DNA from: Arcobacter_B sp049472135
GTDB lineage: Bacteria; Campylobacterota; Campylobacteria; Campylobacterales; Arcobacteraceae
DNA length: 64,000 nucleotides
Direction of reading: 5' to 3'
Assembly (NCBI RefSeq): GCF_049472135.1
Contig: NZ_JBMOVV010000001.1
Coordinates: forward strand, 62,001-126,000
The notes under the pieces: generated by a model
Seen by the model: the letters and a program-made list of their open reading frames with translations, nothing else
What the model was told of the DNA's origin: nothing
Database searches by the model: none
Program-made: the position numbers and the translations under genes
Part shown: piece by piece, positions 42,770 to 51,585 of the stretch
Layout of the letters: every line of letters begins with the position of its first letter
Numbering within the stretch: the stretch's first letter is position 1

Positions 42770-43640
42770 TGATCTCAAAATCATCATATGGGTCCATATG
42801 AATATTTATCACCCAATCTCTTTTTTCATCAAGTTGTTTGATTCTTCTTTCGATATCATCACTAGCTCGATGGGCATCCATAAGTGTTATGATACAGTCA
42901 AAAACTAAATGAACTTCAACAAATGTTTGATGTCCAGCTTCTCTAGTTTTTAGTAAATGATAAGTATTAACTCTATTATTATTTCTAATAATCTTTTCAA
43001 TACCTAAAACTATTTCATCATCAACAGCTCTATCTAATAAAACTAGAACACCATCATGGATAAGCTCATAGGCAGAGTAGATAATAAATAGTGCAATTGC
43101 ACCACCCACAACTACATCAATTATTTCAAGACCTGTAAAATTTACTAATAAAAGTGAAATTAAAACAGCAGCGTTTGAATAAACATCTGTTTTATAGTGT
43201 AGGGCATCTGCTTTGATAACCATAGAGTTTGTTTTTTTAGCAATTTTATTTAAGAATAAAACTAAGAAAATTGTAATAATCATCGATAAAATCATTACAA
43301 TAATAGAAATATCCATATATTGAGATACAGAACCTTCAATAGCTTTCTTTCCTGCTTGATAAAGTAAGAAAAGACCAGATATTGTAATAATTGTACCTTC
43401 AATTACAGAAGCTAAAGCCTCAACTTTTCCTCTTCCATAGTTAAAAGTTTTGTCAGCAGGTTTTTCTGAATTTGAAATTGCAAAATAGTTGAAAATCGAT
43501 ACGAACATATCTAAAACAGAATCTACAGCAGAAGCCAATACTGCTACAGAACCACTTGCGATACCAATCACAAGCTTCATAAGTGTAAGAAGTGCCGCAA
43601 CAGAAGTTGAAACTACTGTTGCTTTTTTTTGTAGAGTCAT
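42759..43640 (-). CDS. Cation diffusion facilitator (FieF-like metal exporter)
   Basis: The 293-residue protein has six membrane segments followed by a cytoplasmic domain of about 90 residues. The transport-site residues of the CDF family are present: DSVLD in segment 2 (ASAVDSVLDMFVS) and HYKTD in segment 5 (KADALHYKTDVYSNAAV). The linker FNYGRGKVEALASVIEG is typical. The C-terminal domain holds several histidines and aspartates, such as VEVHLVFDCIITLMDAH. It should export Zn(II) or Fe(II) in exchange for protons; the metal cannot be fixed from sequence. It starts four bases after the stop of the aminotransferase gene, in the same direction. Confidence 0.92.
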   Translation of the reverse strand: MTLQKKATVVSTSVAALLTLMKLVIGIASGSVAVLASAVDSVLDMFVSIFNYFAISNSEKPADKTFNYGRGKVEALASVIEGTIITISGLFLLYQAGKKAIEGSVSQYMDISIIVMILSMIITIFLVLFLNKIAKKTNSMVIKADALHYKTDVYSNAAVLISLLLVNFTGLEIIDVVVGGAIALFIIYSAYELIHDGVLVLLDRAVDDEIVLGIEKIIRNNNRVNTYHLLKTREAGHQTFVEVHLVFDCIITLMDAHRASDDIERRIKQLDEKRDWVINIHMDPYDDFEINDK

Positions 43641-43644
43641 AATA

Positions 43645-44814
43645 TTATTTATTTTCTACAAAATCTTTGATTCTTCTAATTCCTTCTTCAATACTTGCTA
43701 AATCAGTAGCAAATGAGAATCTAAAGTAACCCTCAGTACCAAAAGCAAGTCCAGGAACAACTGCTACACCTTTTTTCTCTAAAAGCTCTTCACAAAATTT
43801 CATAGAGCTATCAGAAACCTCTTTGATATTTACAAATAAGTAAAATGCACCTTGAGGTTCAATACAAGTAATACCTTTAATATCATTGAAAGATTTTACT
43901 GCAATATTTTTTCTTTCTTCAAACGCTTTTCTCATCATTTCGATATCAGCATCTGCTTCACCTTCAAGTGCAGTGATTGCAGCATATTGAGTAACTGAGT
44001 TAACATTTGATGTTACTTGACCTTGTAATTTAATCATAGCTTTTACAAGTTCAGTTTTTGGAGTTGCAACATATCCAAATCTCCAACCTGTCATTGCAAC
44101 AGATTTACTTAATCCATTGATTGTAACAGTTCTTTGGAACATGTCTTCACTAACGCTTGCAGCTGCTGTGAACTCTTCACCATTGTACATGATTTTTTCA
44201 TACATCTCATCAGAGAATACTAAAATATCAGTTCCTTTTAAAACTTCACCGATAGCTAATAACTCTTCTTTAGTATAAACAGCACCTGTTGGATTTGAAG
44301 GTGAGTTAAGTAATAATACTTTTGTTTTATCTGTAATAGCTGCTTTAACTTGTTCAGCTGTTACTTTAAATGAAGTTGTATCATCTGTATCAATAAATAC
44401 TGGAACACCATCAGAGAACTTTACTTGCTCAGGGTAAGTAACCCAATATGGAGCAGGAATAATAACTTCATCACCTTCCTCAATTAAAACTTGGAAAAGG
44501 TTAAATAAAGAGTGTTTAGCACCATTACTAATAATGATGTCTTCTTGTTTATACTCTAAGTTATGGTCTCTTTTAAGTTTATTAATAATTGCTTGTTTGG
44601 TTTCGATAATTCCTTCTACTGCAGTGTATTTAGTGTGTCCATCTTCAATAGCTTTAATTGCTGATTGTTTAATAATATCAGGAGTATTAAAGTCTGGTTC
44701 TCCTGCACTAAAACTTAATATATCTTTACCTTGAGCTTTAAGCTCTCTTCCTAAGGCAGTAATTGCCATAGTAACCGATGGAGACAGGTTCTCCATTCTC
44801 TTTGCAATTTTCAT
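43645..44814 (-). CDS. aspC: Class I PLP aminotransferase (aspartate aminotransferase family)
   Basis: The 389-residue enzyme belongs to the Igamma aspartate aminotransferases. Visible are FSAGEPDFNTPD near residue 40, AKHSLFNLFQ, IIPAPYWVTYPEQV, LLNSPSNPTGAVY, the FSDEMYEKI strand, and the PLP lysine in GLSKSVAMTGWRFGY; the arginine binding the alpha-carboxylate is in YFRFSFA near the end. It probably makes or uses aspartate, which also feeds ectoine and NAD synthesis. ATG 44814 is chosen because GAGGAAG lies just before it; the ATG at 44832 overlaps that site. Confidence 0.9.
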   Translation of the reverse strand: MKIAKRMENLSPSVTMAITALGRELKAQGKDILSFSAGEPDFNTPDIIKQSAIKAIEDGHTKYTAVEGIIETKQAIINKLKRDHNLEYKQEDIIISNGAKHSLFNLFQVLIEEGDEVIIPAPYWVTYPEQVKFSDGVPVFIDTDDTTSFKVTAEQVKAAITDKTKVLLLNSPSNPTGAVYTKEELLAIGEVLKGTDILVFSDEMYEKIMYNGEEFTAAASVSEDMFQRTVTINGLSKSVAMTGWRFGYVATPKTELVKAMIKLQGQVTSNVNSVTQYAAITALEGEADADIEMMRKAFEERKNIAVKSFNDIKGITCIEPQGAFYLFVNIKEVSDSSMKFCEELLEKKGVAVVPGLAFGTEGYFRFSFATDLASIEEGIRRIKDFVENK

Positions 44815-44856
44815 AAATCTTCTTCCTCGCATATAATTTACATTATATTTTTATGA

Positions 44857-44874
44857 TATAATTCGCAGATTATA
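44857..44874. promoter_or_regulatory. Overlapping divergent -10 boxes
   Basis: TATAAT occurs on the plus strand at 44857-44862 (for the YgjP-like gene) and on the minus strand at 44869-44874 (for the aminotransferase). They face each other across six bases, so the two promoters must compete for RNA polymerase. Confidence 0.5.
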
Positions 44875-44898
44875 CAAAAATAATACTTAAGGTATAGT

Positions 44899-45492
44899 GT
44901 GACTTTTCAAATAAATATTGATTCTTTATCCCTAAATGTAGAACTATTAAATAAAAAAAGAATGAAACATTGCTATTTAAGAGTGATTTCTTCTGATACC
45001 ATACAAATAAAAGCCAATACTTATTTTACAAAATTTGATGCTTTAGATTTGATTGAAAGGAAGAAAGACTGGATAGTTCAAGGTTTAAAAAAAGTAAAGA
45101 AAAATAGTTTAAGTGAAGATGAATTTTTATATTTTGGTAAAGTTCAAAAAAAGTCTGATTATCAAGTTGAAAATGTAGATGAATTCTATAAAAAACTTGC
45201 AAAAGAGTATATACCATATCTAGTTGATAAACATTCAAAAAGAATGAATCTTTTTCCTACTTCAATAAAATATAGAAAAAATAAGAATACTTGGGGTTCT
45301 TGTAATTATAAAAATGGTTTAAATTTTAATACAATGCTTTGTAAATTTCCCCTTGAAGTGATGGAGTATGTTGTAATACATGAATTAGCTCACATAAAAC
45401 ATAAAAATCACTCGAAAAAATTTTGGGATTTAGTTTTGAAGTATTGTCCTGATTATAAAAGAAGAGAGGCTTTACTTAAGAGTTTCTTATAA
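44899..45492 (+). CDS. YgjP-like metallopeptidase (M48-type, DUF45)
   Basis: The 197-residue protein carries the zinc motif VVIHELAHIKHKNHS near residue 160 and the strand region KNTWGSCNYKNGLNFN, both diagnostic for YgjP/DUF45 proteins. The C-terminus FWDLVLKYCPDYKRREALL also matches. It is cytoplasmic; the substrate is unknown. The start is GTG 44899, preceded by AAGG. Its last 17 bases overlap the convergent next gene. Confidence 0.88.
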   Translation: MTFQINIDSLSLNVELLNKKRMKHCYLRVISSDTIQIKANTYFTKFDALDLIERKKDWIVQGLKKVKKNSLSEDEFLYFGKVQKKSDYQVENVDEFYKKLAKEYIPYLVDKHSKRMNLFPTSIKYRKNKNTWGSCNYKNGLNFNTMLCKFPLEVMEYVVIHELAHIKHKNHSKKFWDLVLKYCPDYKRREALLKSFL

Positions 45493-46054
45493 GCTCTCTA
45501 ATCTCTTCAAGCTTTTCATGTAGTTTTTCATCTTTTATACTATTTTGAAAAATTCCATGGGCTCTTTCATTATAAAAAGGTTTTGTTTCTGTTTTTTCTT
45601 CTGTTTTAAAAGGTGAAGTAAAGTCATCAAAACTTTTTTTGTCAAAATTTTTACTAAATGAATAGAGTTTATCGTATCTAAAAACAGCAACTTCTTTTAT
45701 ATCTTTAAAGTCGGGAACCATTTTTGCATAGTCCATTATCATTCTCTTTTGATAGTTAAGTTCACTTTGTGCAACTGGGTGAAGTACTGCTATTGAAAGT
45801 TTATCATTTCTATAAAATGCAAAAAGTACATAATTTAATATCTTTTTGATAAGTATTTTCTCCAAGAAATTATGAACTCTATATCTTTTCCTAACTTCAG
45901 AAAACTCTTTTTTATTTGCAAGATTTGTTAATACGTTATTTGTTGTTTTAAAAGTACTATAATTTGGTATATCTCTTTTTACTTTTTTGTCCTCAAAAGT
46001 AAAAAAACTCTTTTTTAACTCTTGTTTAAATGTCAAAACTTCTTCATTTTGCAT
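45476..46054 (-). CDS. Conserved-looking unknown protein, 192 residues
   Basis: There is no recognised domain. The protein is basic and helical, with KQELKKSFFTFEDKKVKRD near the start, a central strand-rich part (YVLFAFYRNDKLSIAVLHPV, VAVFRYDKLYSF) and a charged C-terminal helix (LHEKLEEIRELIRNS). The central part could suggest a nucleic-acid-binding role but nothing diagnostic is seen. ATG 46054 has AAAGGG upstream and is preferred to the ATG at 46111, which has no ribosome site. It overlaps the YgjP-like gene at the 3' end by 17 bases. Confidence 0.6.
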   Translation of the reverse strand: MQNEEVLTFKQELKKSFFTFEDKKVKRDIPNYSTFKTTNNVLTNLANKKEFSEVRKRYRVHNFLEKILIKKILNYVLFAFYRNDKLSIAVLHPVAQSELNYQKRMIMDYAKMVPDFKDIKEVAVFRYDKLYSFSKNFDKKSFDDFTSPFKTEEKTETKPFYNERAHGIFQNSIKDEKLHEKLEEIRELIRNS

Positions 46055-46143
46055 AAGTGAATATCCCTTTAGTAAGGTTTTTATTAGTATTTCTTTAGTA
46101 GCATTAAGCAAATTATATTGTACACAGGATGTAACAAAAAAAT

Positions 46144-46272
46144 ATGAAATATTTAATTTACTTTATTATAGCAGGATTTATATTATCTTTTAATGGATGT
46201 GGATATAAAGGTGATCCAATTTATGTAAAAGATGAAGTTAAAACTCAGAATTTAAAAGAAGAAAAAAACTAA
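46144..46272 (+). CDS. LptM-like mini-lipoprotein
   Basis: A 42-residue frame from ATG 46144 (AGGA site 13 bases before) to TAA 46270-46272. It encodes a signal peptide ending SFNGC and a short mature part CGYKGDPIYV followed by a charged tail. The CG-x-KG-P pattern after the lipidated cysteine resembles LptM/YifL, a small outer-membrane lipoprotein that helps assemble the LPS translocon LptD-LptE. Its stop overlaps the nadB start (TAATG), so the two are coupled. Identification rests on this short motif. Confidence 0.6.
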   Translation: MKYLIYFIIAGFILSFNGCGYKGDPIYVKDEVKTQNLKEEKN

Positions 46273-47723
46273 TGGTATATGATTATATAATTATAGGGAG
46301 TGGAATTGCTGGTTTAAATGCAGCTAGATTAATTCCAGAAGATAAAAAAGTACTAATTCTATGTAAAAAAGAGCCAATTGATTGTAACACTTATTGGGCT
46401 CAAGGTGGTATAGCAAGTGCTGTAAATGATGATGATATTAAAGACCATATTCAAGATACTCTTACAGCAGGTGTAAATCACAATGACAAAAATGCAGTAG
46501 AACTTTTAAGTAAAAAATCACAAGAGGCTGTAAAAAGTCTTATAAATGCAGGTTTACAATTTGACTTAAATGCAAAAGGCGAATTAGCTTATACGAAAGA
46601 GGCTGCTCATAGTAGAAGTAGAATTTTACATGCAGATGGTGATGCAACTGGTAGAATGATTCATGCATTTTTACTTAGTCAATGTAAACATGAAATAGTA
46701 AACAATACTGTGGTAAATGATTTACTGATTGAAGATGGTATTTGTTATGGAGTTCAATACTTTGTTAGTGAAACTGAACAAAAAGTAGCTTATGCAAATA
46801 ATACAATTATTGCAAGTGGTGGAGTAGGTTCTATTTATAGATACCATACAAACTCAACGGCAATTGCAGGAGAGATTCAAGGTATTATTTTAGAAAAAGG
46901 TCTTTCTTTAAAAGATATGGAAATGATGCAATTTCATCCAACAGTTGTAAAAGGAACACATTTCGCTAGAAAACCACTTTTAAGTGAAGCATTGAGAGGT
47001 GAGGGTGCTTTTATAGTTGATGAACAAGGAAATAGATTTTTATTTACTTATCATAAAGATGGAGAATTGGCTCCAAGAGATGTTGTAAGTAGATCAATCT
47101 TTGATTATCATAAAAAGACTGGTTCTAAAATATATCTTTCTTTTGAAAATTTTGAAAAAGAAGCTTTTAGAAAAAGGTTCCCAAATATTTGTGCAAATTT
47201 AAAAGAGTTAGGTTATGATTTACCTTATGATAAAGTGCCAATTTCCCCTGCTTTCCATTATAGTATGGGTGGTATTGAGACAACACTGGATGCAAAAGTT
47301 AAGGGAATGAAAAATCTTTATGCTATTGGTGAGGCAGCTTGTACGGGGGTGCATGGTGCAAATAGATTAGCTTCAAATTCTTTACTTGAAGGTGTTGTAT
47401 TTTCATCAATTGCTGTTGAGGATTCATTAAAAAATAATTTTAAAATATCATATAAAAATTATACGAAAGATATAAAATCTTATACAAGAAACAAGACTAT
47501 TGATAAAGAAATCAAGAATTGTTTACGAAAATCGATGTGGGATAGTGCATCAATTGTAAGAAACCCTAAAAAAATAAAAGAAACCCTAGCACAGGTTGAA
47601 AAATATCTACAGCAGGATGTAGGTAGACTGCTTTTTTTAAGGTTGCTTACGGCAAAATCTATTTTAACATCTGCTTTAAATAGAGAGAAATCTCTTGGAG
47701 CACACTATATCAAGGAGAATTAA
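46272..47723 (+). CDS. nadB: L-aspartate oxidase
   Basis: The 483-residue flavoprotein oxidises aspartate to iminoaspartate, the first step of NAD synthesis. The FAD-binding start IIGSGIAGLNAARL is followed by TYWAQGGIASAV, HSRSRILHADGDATGRMI, FHPTVV, LSEALRGEGAFIVDEQGNRF, SPAFHYSMGGIET and GVHGANRLASNSLLEGVVF, all characteristic of NadB. The length is slightly below that of E. coli NadB (540), with a short C-terminal domain. It starts on the last base of the LptM-like gene's stop and its own stop overlaps the nhaD start, so the three genes form one translation-coupled set. Confidence 0.93.
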   Translation: MVYDYIIIGSGIAGLNAARLIPEDKKVLILCKKEPIDCNTYWAQGGIASAVNDDDIKDHIQDTLTAGVNHNDKNAVELLSKKSQEAVKSLINAGLQFDLNAKGELAYTKEAAHSRSRILHADGDATGRMIHAFLLSQCKHEIVNNTVVNDLLIEDGICYGVQYFVSETEQKVAYANNTIIASGGVGSIYRYHTNSTAIAGEIQGIILEKGLSLKDMEMMQFHPTVVKGTHFARKPLLSEALRGEGAFIVDEQGNRFLFTYHKDGELAPRDVVSRSIFDYHKKTGSKIYLSFENFEKEAFRKRFPNICANLKELGYDLPYDKVPISPAFHYSMGGIETTLDAKVKGMKNLYAIGEAACTGVHGANRLASNSLLEGVVFSSIAVEDSLKNNFKISYKNYTKDIKSYTRNKTIDKEIKNCLRKSMWDSASIVRNPKKIKETLAQVEKYLQQDVGRLLFLRLLTAKSILTSALNREKSLGAHYIKEN

Positions 47724-49108
47724 TGTTGAAAGTTTTACTGACTTTACTTTTATCATCAGTAGCATTGTTTGCTGCAGGTGGTGCAACTAGTACAGCAGAA
47801 ACACCAGATCTAACAATGACATGGGTTGGATTTGCATGTTTATTTATCTTTGCAGTAGGTTATTATTTTGTAGCTGCTGAAGAGAAGTACGAAATTGATA
47901 AGGCAAAACCTGCTTTATTTATTGGTACATTTATGTTTATTTTAATTGCTATTTATTATGCGTTAAACGGTTTAGATATCGGGTTATTACACAATGAAGT
48001 GAATCACTTAATCTTAGAGATTGCAGGTATTTTCTTCTTCTTATTTGTTGCAATGACATATATTGAGTCTTTAATTCACATGGGGGTGTTTGATAGACTT
48101 AAATACAATCTTGTAACTAAAGGGTATACATACCGAAAACTATTTTGGGTAACTGGTTTTATCGCATTTTTCCTTTCACCAATCGCTGATAACTTAACAA
48201 CAGCTCTAATCTTAGCTACTGTTTTAATCACTATTGAAAGAGAGAGAAAAGACTTCTTAGTTCCTGGTGCAATTAATATCGTTGTTGCGGCTAATGCAGG
48301 GGGTGCATGGTCTCCATTTGGTGATATTACTACACTTATGGCATGGACAGCTGGAAAAGGTACTTTTGCAGACTTCTTATTCTTATTACCAGCAGCTTTA
48401 CTTGGTTACTTAATCACGGCGTTTATCTTATCAAGATTTGTACCAGAAGAAGTACCATTTTTTGATGCAGAAAATGAAAAGAAACCAGAGATGGCTGAGG
48501 GTGCTAAAGTTGTAATGGTATTAGGTATCTTTACAATTGCAACAGCTGTATTATCTCACCAAGTGTTACACTTACCAGCAATGTGGGGTATGATGTTCGG
48601 TCTTGCTGTTTTAAAAGTTTACTCTTATGGATTAAAAAAGAAATACGGTTCTGAACACTTTAATATTTTCCATTCAATTGCAAAAATTGAAAATAATACA
48701 TTAATGTTCTTCTTTGGTATCTTAGCAGCAGTTGGTGCTTTATACTTTATTGGTTGGTTAGCGTTAGCAGCAGTTGTATATGATCCAAATGTATTAGGTC
48801 CAACTTGGTCTAATATCGGTGTAGGATTCTTATCTGCTATCGTAGATAACATCCCTGTAATGTCTGCTGTATTAAAAGCAAACCCACCAATGGATCACTC
48901 ACAATGGATGCTAGTTGTATTAACAGCTGGTGTTGGTGGTTCTTTAATTTCATTTGGTTCTGCAGCAGGTGTTGGGGTAATGGGTAAATTACACGGAATT
49001 TACACATTCGGTGCACATATGAAATATGCTTGGACTATTTTAGTAGGATACATCGTATCTTGTTTAGTATGGTATATTCAATTCCAAATCTTAGGAATAG
49101 GTGCTTAA
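47723..49108 (+). CDS. nhaD: NhaD-type Na+/H+ antiporter
   Basis: The 461-residue membrane protein has a signal-like first helix and about 12 membrane segments. Characteristic NhaD parts are FFLSPIADNLTTALILATVLI, NIVVAANAGGAWSPFGDITT, ending in LMAWTAGKG, and FLSAIVDNIPVMSAVLKANPP; the paired aspartate-asparagine motifs (ADNLTT, VDNIPV) are the expected ion-binding regions. It exports sodium at alkaline pH or high salt, in keeping with the ectoine operon in this window. An AAGGAGA site overlaps the end of nadB. A terminator follows. Confidence 0.93.
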   Translation: MLKVLLTLLLSSVALFAAGGATSTAETPDLTMTWVGFACLFIFAVGYYFVAAEEKYEIDKAKPALFIGTFMFILIAIYYALNGLDIGLLHNEVNHLILEIAGIFFFLFVAMTYIESLIHMGVFDRLKYNLVTKGYTYRKLFWVTGFIAFFLSPIADNLTTALILATVLITIERERKDFLVPGAINIVVAANAGGAWSPFGDITTLMAWTAGKGTFADFLFLLPAALLGYLITAFILSRFVPEEVPFFDAENEKKPEMAEGAKVVMVLGIFTIATAVLSHQVLHLPAMWGMMFGLAVLKVYSYGLKKKYGSEHFNIFHSIAKIENNTLMFFFGILAAVGALYFIGWLALAAVVYDPNVLGPTWSNIGVGFLSAIVDNIPVMSAVLKANPPMDHSQWMLVVLTAGVGGSLISFGSAAGVGVMGKLHGIYTFGAHMKYAWTILVGYIVSCLVWYIQFQILGIGA

Positions 49109-49132
49109 TTTAGTCCTACTTCTAAACTTTTT

Positions 49133-49170
49133 AAAAGGCTATCAAGATTTTATCTTGGTAGCTTTTTTTT
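49133..49170 (+). terminator. Rho-independent terminator after nhaD
   Basis: A 14-base stem with one bulge and one G-U pair (AAAAGGCTATCAAGA against TCTTGGTAGCTTTT) is followed by nine T residues. Confidence 0.85.
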
Positions 49171-49213
49171 TGCTTTAAAAATTCACTTAACTATACTTTT
49201 ACAACTTTTTGGA

Positions 49214-49219
49214 TATAAT
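49214..49219 (+). promoter_or_regulatory. -10 box of guaA
   Basis: TATAAT preceded by T tracts, 48 bases before the guaA start. The sequence after it (CCGCTC) is a plausible start region. Confidence 0.5.
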
Positions 49220-49266
49220 CCGCTCTTATTAATGATTTTATTTAATCACATAGAGGATATAAAAAT

Positions 49267-50802
49267 ATGAAACATGTACCAATAGTAGTTTTAGATTTTG
49301 GTAGTCAATATACACAAATCATCGCTAGAAAGCTTAGAGAATCTGGTGTATATTCTGAGATAGTACCTTATAGCGAGAGTATCGAAGATATTATGGCAAG
49401 AACTCCTAAAGGAATCATCCTTTCTGGTGGACCAGCTTCAGTATATGCAGAAGATTCATATCACCCAGATGCAACAGTATTTGAACTTGGACTTCCAATT
49501 CTAGGTATTTGTTATGGTATGCAATTAATCTCTCAACACTTTGGTGGTTCAGTAATCCCAGCTGATCATCATGAGTATGGAAAAGCTAAGTTAAAATTTG
49601 AAAAAGAGTCTGAAATTTTCAAAGATACAACTGATGGACAAATCGTATGGATGTCTCACGGAGATAGAGTTGAAAACATTCCTGCAGGATTTGAAAAAAT
49701 CGCTACATCTGAAAACTCTCCTTACGCAGCAATTGCTGACATGGATAGATTAATTTATGCATTCCAATTCCACCCAGAAGTATACCACTCAGAAGAGGGT
49801 TCTAAACTTCTTAAAAACTTTGCAAAACACATTTGTGGTTGTGAGTCTACTTGGAATATGGGTTCATTTGCTAAAGAGCAAATTCAAAAGATTCAAGACA
49901 CAGTAGGAAGTAAAAAAGTATTATGTGGTGTATCTGGTGGGGTTGACTCATCTGTTGTTGCTACATTATTAGCAGAAGCTATTGGAGACCAATTAGTACC
50001 TGTATTTGTTGATAATGGTTTATTAAGAGCAAATGAAAGAGAACAAGTTGAAGCTATGTTCAAAATGAGAGGTGTTGATTTAATTACTGTTGATGCTTCT
50101 GAAACTTTCTTAGAAAGACTTGCAGGTGTTACTGACCCTGAAACAAAAAGAAAAATCATCGGTGAAACATTTATCGAAGTATTTGATATTGAAGCTAAAA
50201 AACACGATGGTATTGAGTTCTTAGCTCAAGGTACTTTATATACTGACGTTATTGAATCAGTTTCTGTAAAAGGACCATCTAAGACTATCAAATCTCACCA
50301 CAATGTAGGTGGATTACCTGATTGGATGACTTTTGAGTTAATCGAGCCATTAAGAGAAATCTTTAAAGATGAAGTAAGAGCTTTAGGATTAGAGTTAGGA
50401 CTTCCAAAAGATATGATTGGTAGACATCCTTTCCCTGGACCAGGATTAGCTATTAGAGTTATGGGAGATGTAAATAAGCCTGACTTAGAGCTTTTAAGAA
50501 AAGCTGATACTATTATGTTAGATGTATTACATGCAACTGGATTATACGACAAAACATGGCAAGCATTTACAGTACTTCTAAATGTAAAATCTGTAGGTGT
50601 TATGGGTGATAACAGAACTTACGATAACACTGTTTGTGTTAGAATCGTAGAAGCAACTGATGGTATGACTGCTACATTTGCTCATATCCCTCATGATGTA
50701 TTAGAAACAATCTCAAGAAGAATCATCAACGAAGTTGATGGAATCAATAGAGTTGTTTATGATATTTCTTCTAAGCCTCCTGCAACTATCGAGTGGGAAT
50801 AA
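49267..50802 (+). CDS. guaA: GMP synthase (glutamine-hydrolysing)
   Basis: The 511-residue two-domain enzyme converts XMP to GMP. The class I glutamine amidotransferase half has ILSGGPASVY, the nucleophile cysteine in GICYGMQLISQHFGG, and the histidine/glutamate of FQFHPEVYHS. The synthetase half has the PP-loop GVSGGVDSSVVATLL, YTDVIESV, SHHNVGGLP, and the C-terminal dimerisation part ending PPATIEWE, an invariant end. It appears to be transcribed alone from the promoter at 49214. The long palindrome begins four bases after the stop. Confidence 0.96.
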   Translation: MKHVPIVVLDFGSQYTQIIARKLRESGVYSEIVPYSESIEDIMARTPKGIILSGGPASVYAEDSYHPDATVFELGLPILGICYGMQLISQHFGGSVIPADHHEYGKAKLKFEKESEIFKDTTDGQIVWMSHGDRVENIPAGFEKIATSENSPYAAIADMDRLIYAFQFHPEVYHSEEGSKLLKNFAKHICGCESTWNMGSFAKEQIQKIQDTVGSKKVLCGVSGGVDSSVVATLLAEAIGDQLVPVFVDNGLLRANEREQVEAMFKMRGVDLITVDASETFLERLAGVTDPETKRKIIGETFIEVFDIEAKKHDGIEFLAQGTLYTDVIESVSVKGPSKTIKSHHNVGGLPDWMTFELIEPLREIFKDEVRALGLELGLPKDMIGRHPFPGPGLAIRVMGDVNKPDLELLRKADTIMLDVLHATGLYDKTWQAFTVLLNVKSVGVMGDNRTYDNTVCVRIVEATDGMTATFAHIPHDVLETISRRIINEVDGINRVVYDISSKPPATIEWE

Positions 50803-50806
50803 TATT

Positions 50807-50907
50807 TTTGCCGTAATTTCGGCGCATCTTTCAAAGAATACGAACTTCGACGTACTTTAGTACGCCTTTGTTCGCCTTCTTTAAAATCTACACCAACTTC
50901 CGACAAA
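50807..50907. repeat. 101-bp imperfect palindrome after guaA
   Basis: The centre is CGTAC-TTTA-GTACG (50851-50864). The arms stay complementary in blocks to both ends: CGAAC/GTTCG, AAAGAA/TTCTTT and TTTG/CAAA, with a one-base bulge, so the whole 101 bases can fold into one long hairpin. It is visibly richer in G and C than its surroundings and contains no open frame. The form suggests a REP- or MITE-like mobile palindrome, or a large terminator. No second full copy was noticed here. Confidence 0.65.
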
Positions 50908-50934
50908 ATTTATAGTTTACACAAAGAGTAGTTT

Positions 50935-51477
50935 ATGATTTATGAAATAGCAATTGAAGAGTATTTAAATGAAGATGATAATGGCAAACATAAATTAATT
51001 TATGCATATTTTGGACTTGCCATATATAAAAGTCAATGCTTAGAAGAAACCTTTTCTAATATGTTATTACTTCATCGTACTTATAATAAAACTCTTACAT
51101 CTTTAGAGGATATTGATAAAGAAATATCTTCTAGTTCAAAAAAAACTATGGGTAAATTAATACAAGAGATAAAGATTGAATATAATTTTCCTAATAGTTT
51201 AGAAGAAGATTTGTCTAAGGTATTAAACACAAGAAATTATTTAGTTCATAAATATTTTAAAGAAAATATACAAAAGTTTTTTACTGAAACTGGACAAAAA
51301 GAAATGTTAAACTTTTTTTCTGAATTTATAGACAAGTCAACTCAAGTTGATAATGAATTAGATTTATACTATAAACACTATAAAGATAAATTTTCATTTA
51401 CAGATGATGTTATTGAGAATATTATATCTAATATGAAAGAAGAAGAAATAATAAGAGTAAGTAAAGTACTTAAATAA
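50935..51477 (+). CDS. Unknown helical protein with HEPN-like RNxxxH motif
   Basis: The 180-residue protein is all helical, acidic and without signal or membrane segment. The stretch SKVLNTRNYLVHKYFKE holds R100-N-x3-H105, the spacing used by HEPN-fold ribonucleases and nucleotidyltransferase partners in toxin-antitoxin and defence systems. No other family mark is seen, and a lone motif can occur by chance. It lies in a small accessory patch with a PD-(D/E)XK nuclease-like gene and a dead toxin-antitoxin pair, which supports a defence or conflict role but does not prove it. Confidence 0.6.
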   Translation: MIYEIAIEEYLNEDDNGKHKLIYAYFGLAIYKSQCLEETFSNMLLLHRTYNKTLTSLEDIDKEISSSSKKTMGKLIQEIKIEYNFPNSLEEDLSKVLNTRNYLVHKYFKENIQKFFTETGQKEMLNFFSEFIDKSTQVDNELDLYYKHYKDKFSFTDDVIENIISNMKEEEIIRVSKVLK

Positions 51478-51585
51478 TGAACTTAGTATTTATTTTTTAT
51501 AAATGATTTTACTTTTTTTAGTTTAAATATAAAATATTTTATTTATTAAATTAATATGTTACAATAATTTAAAAAGGAAAATATA

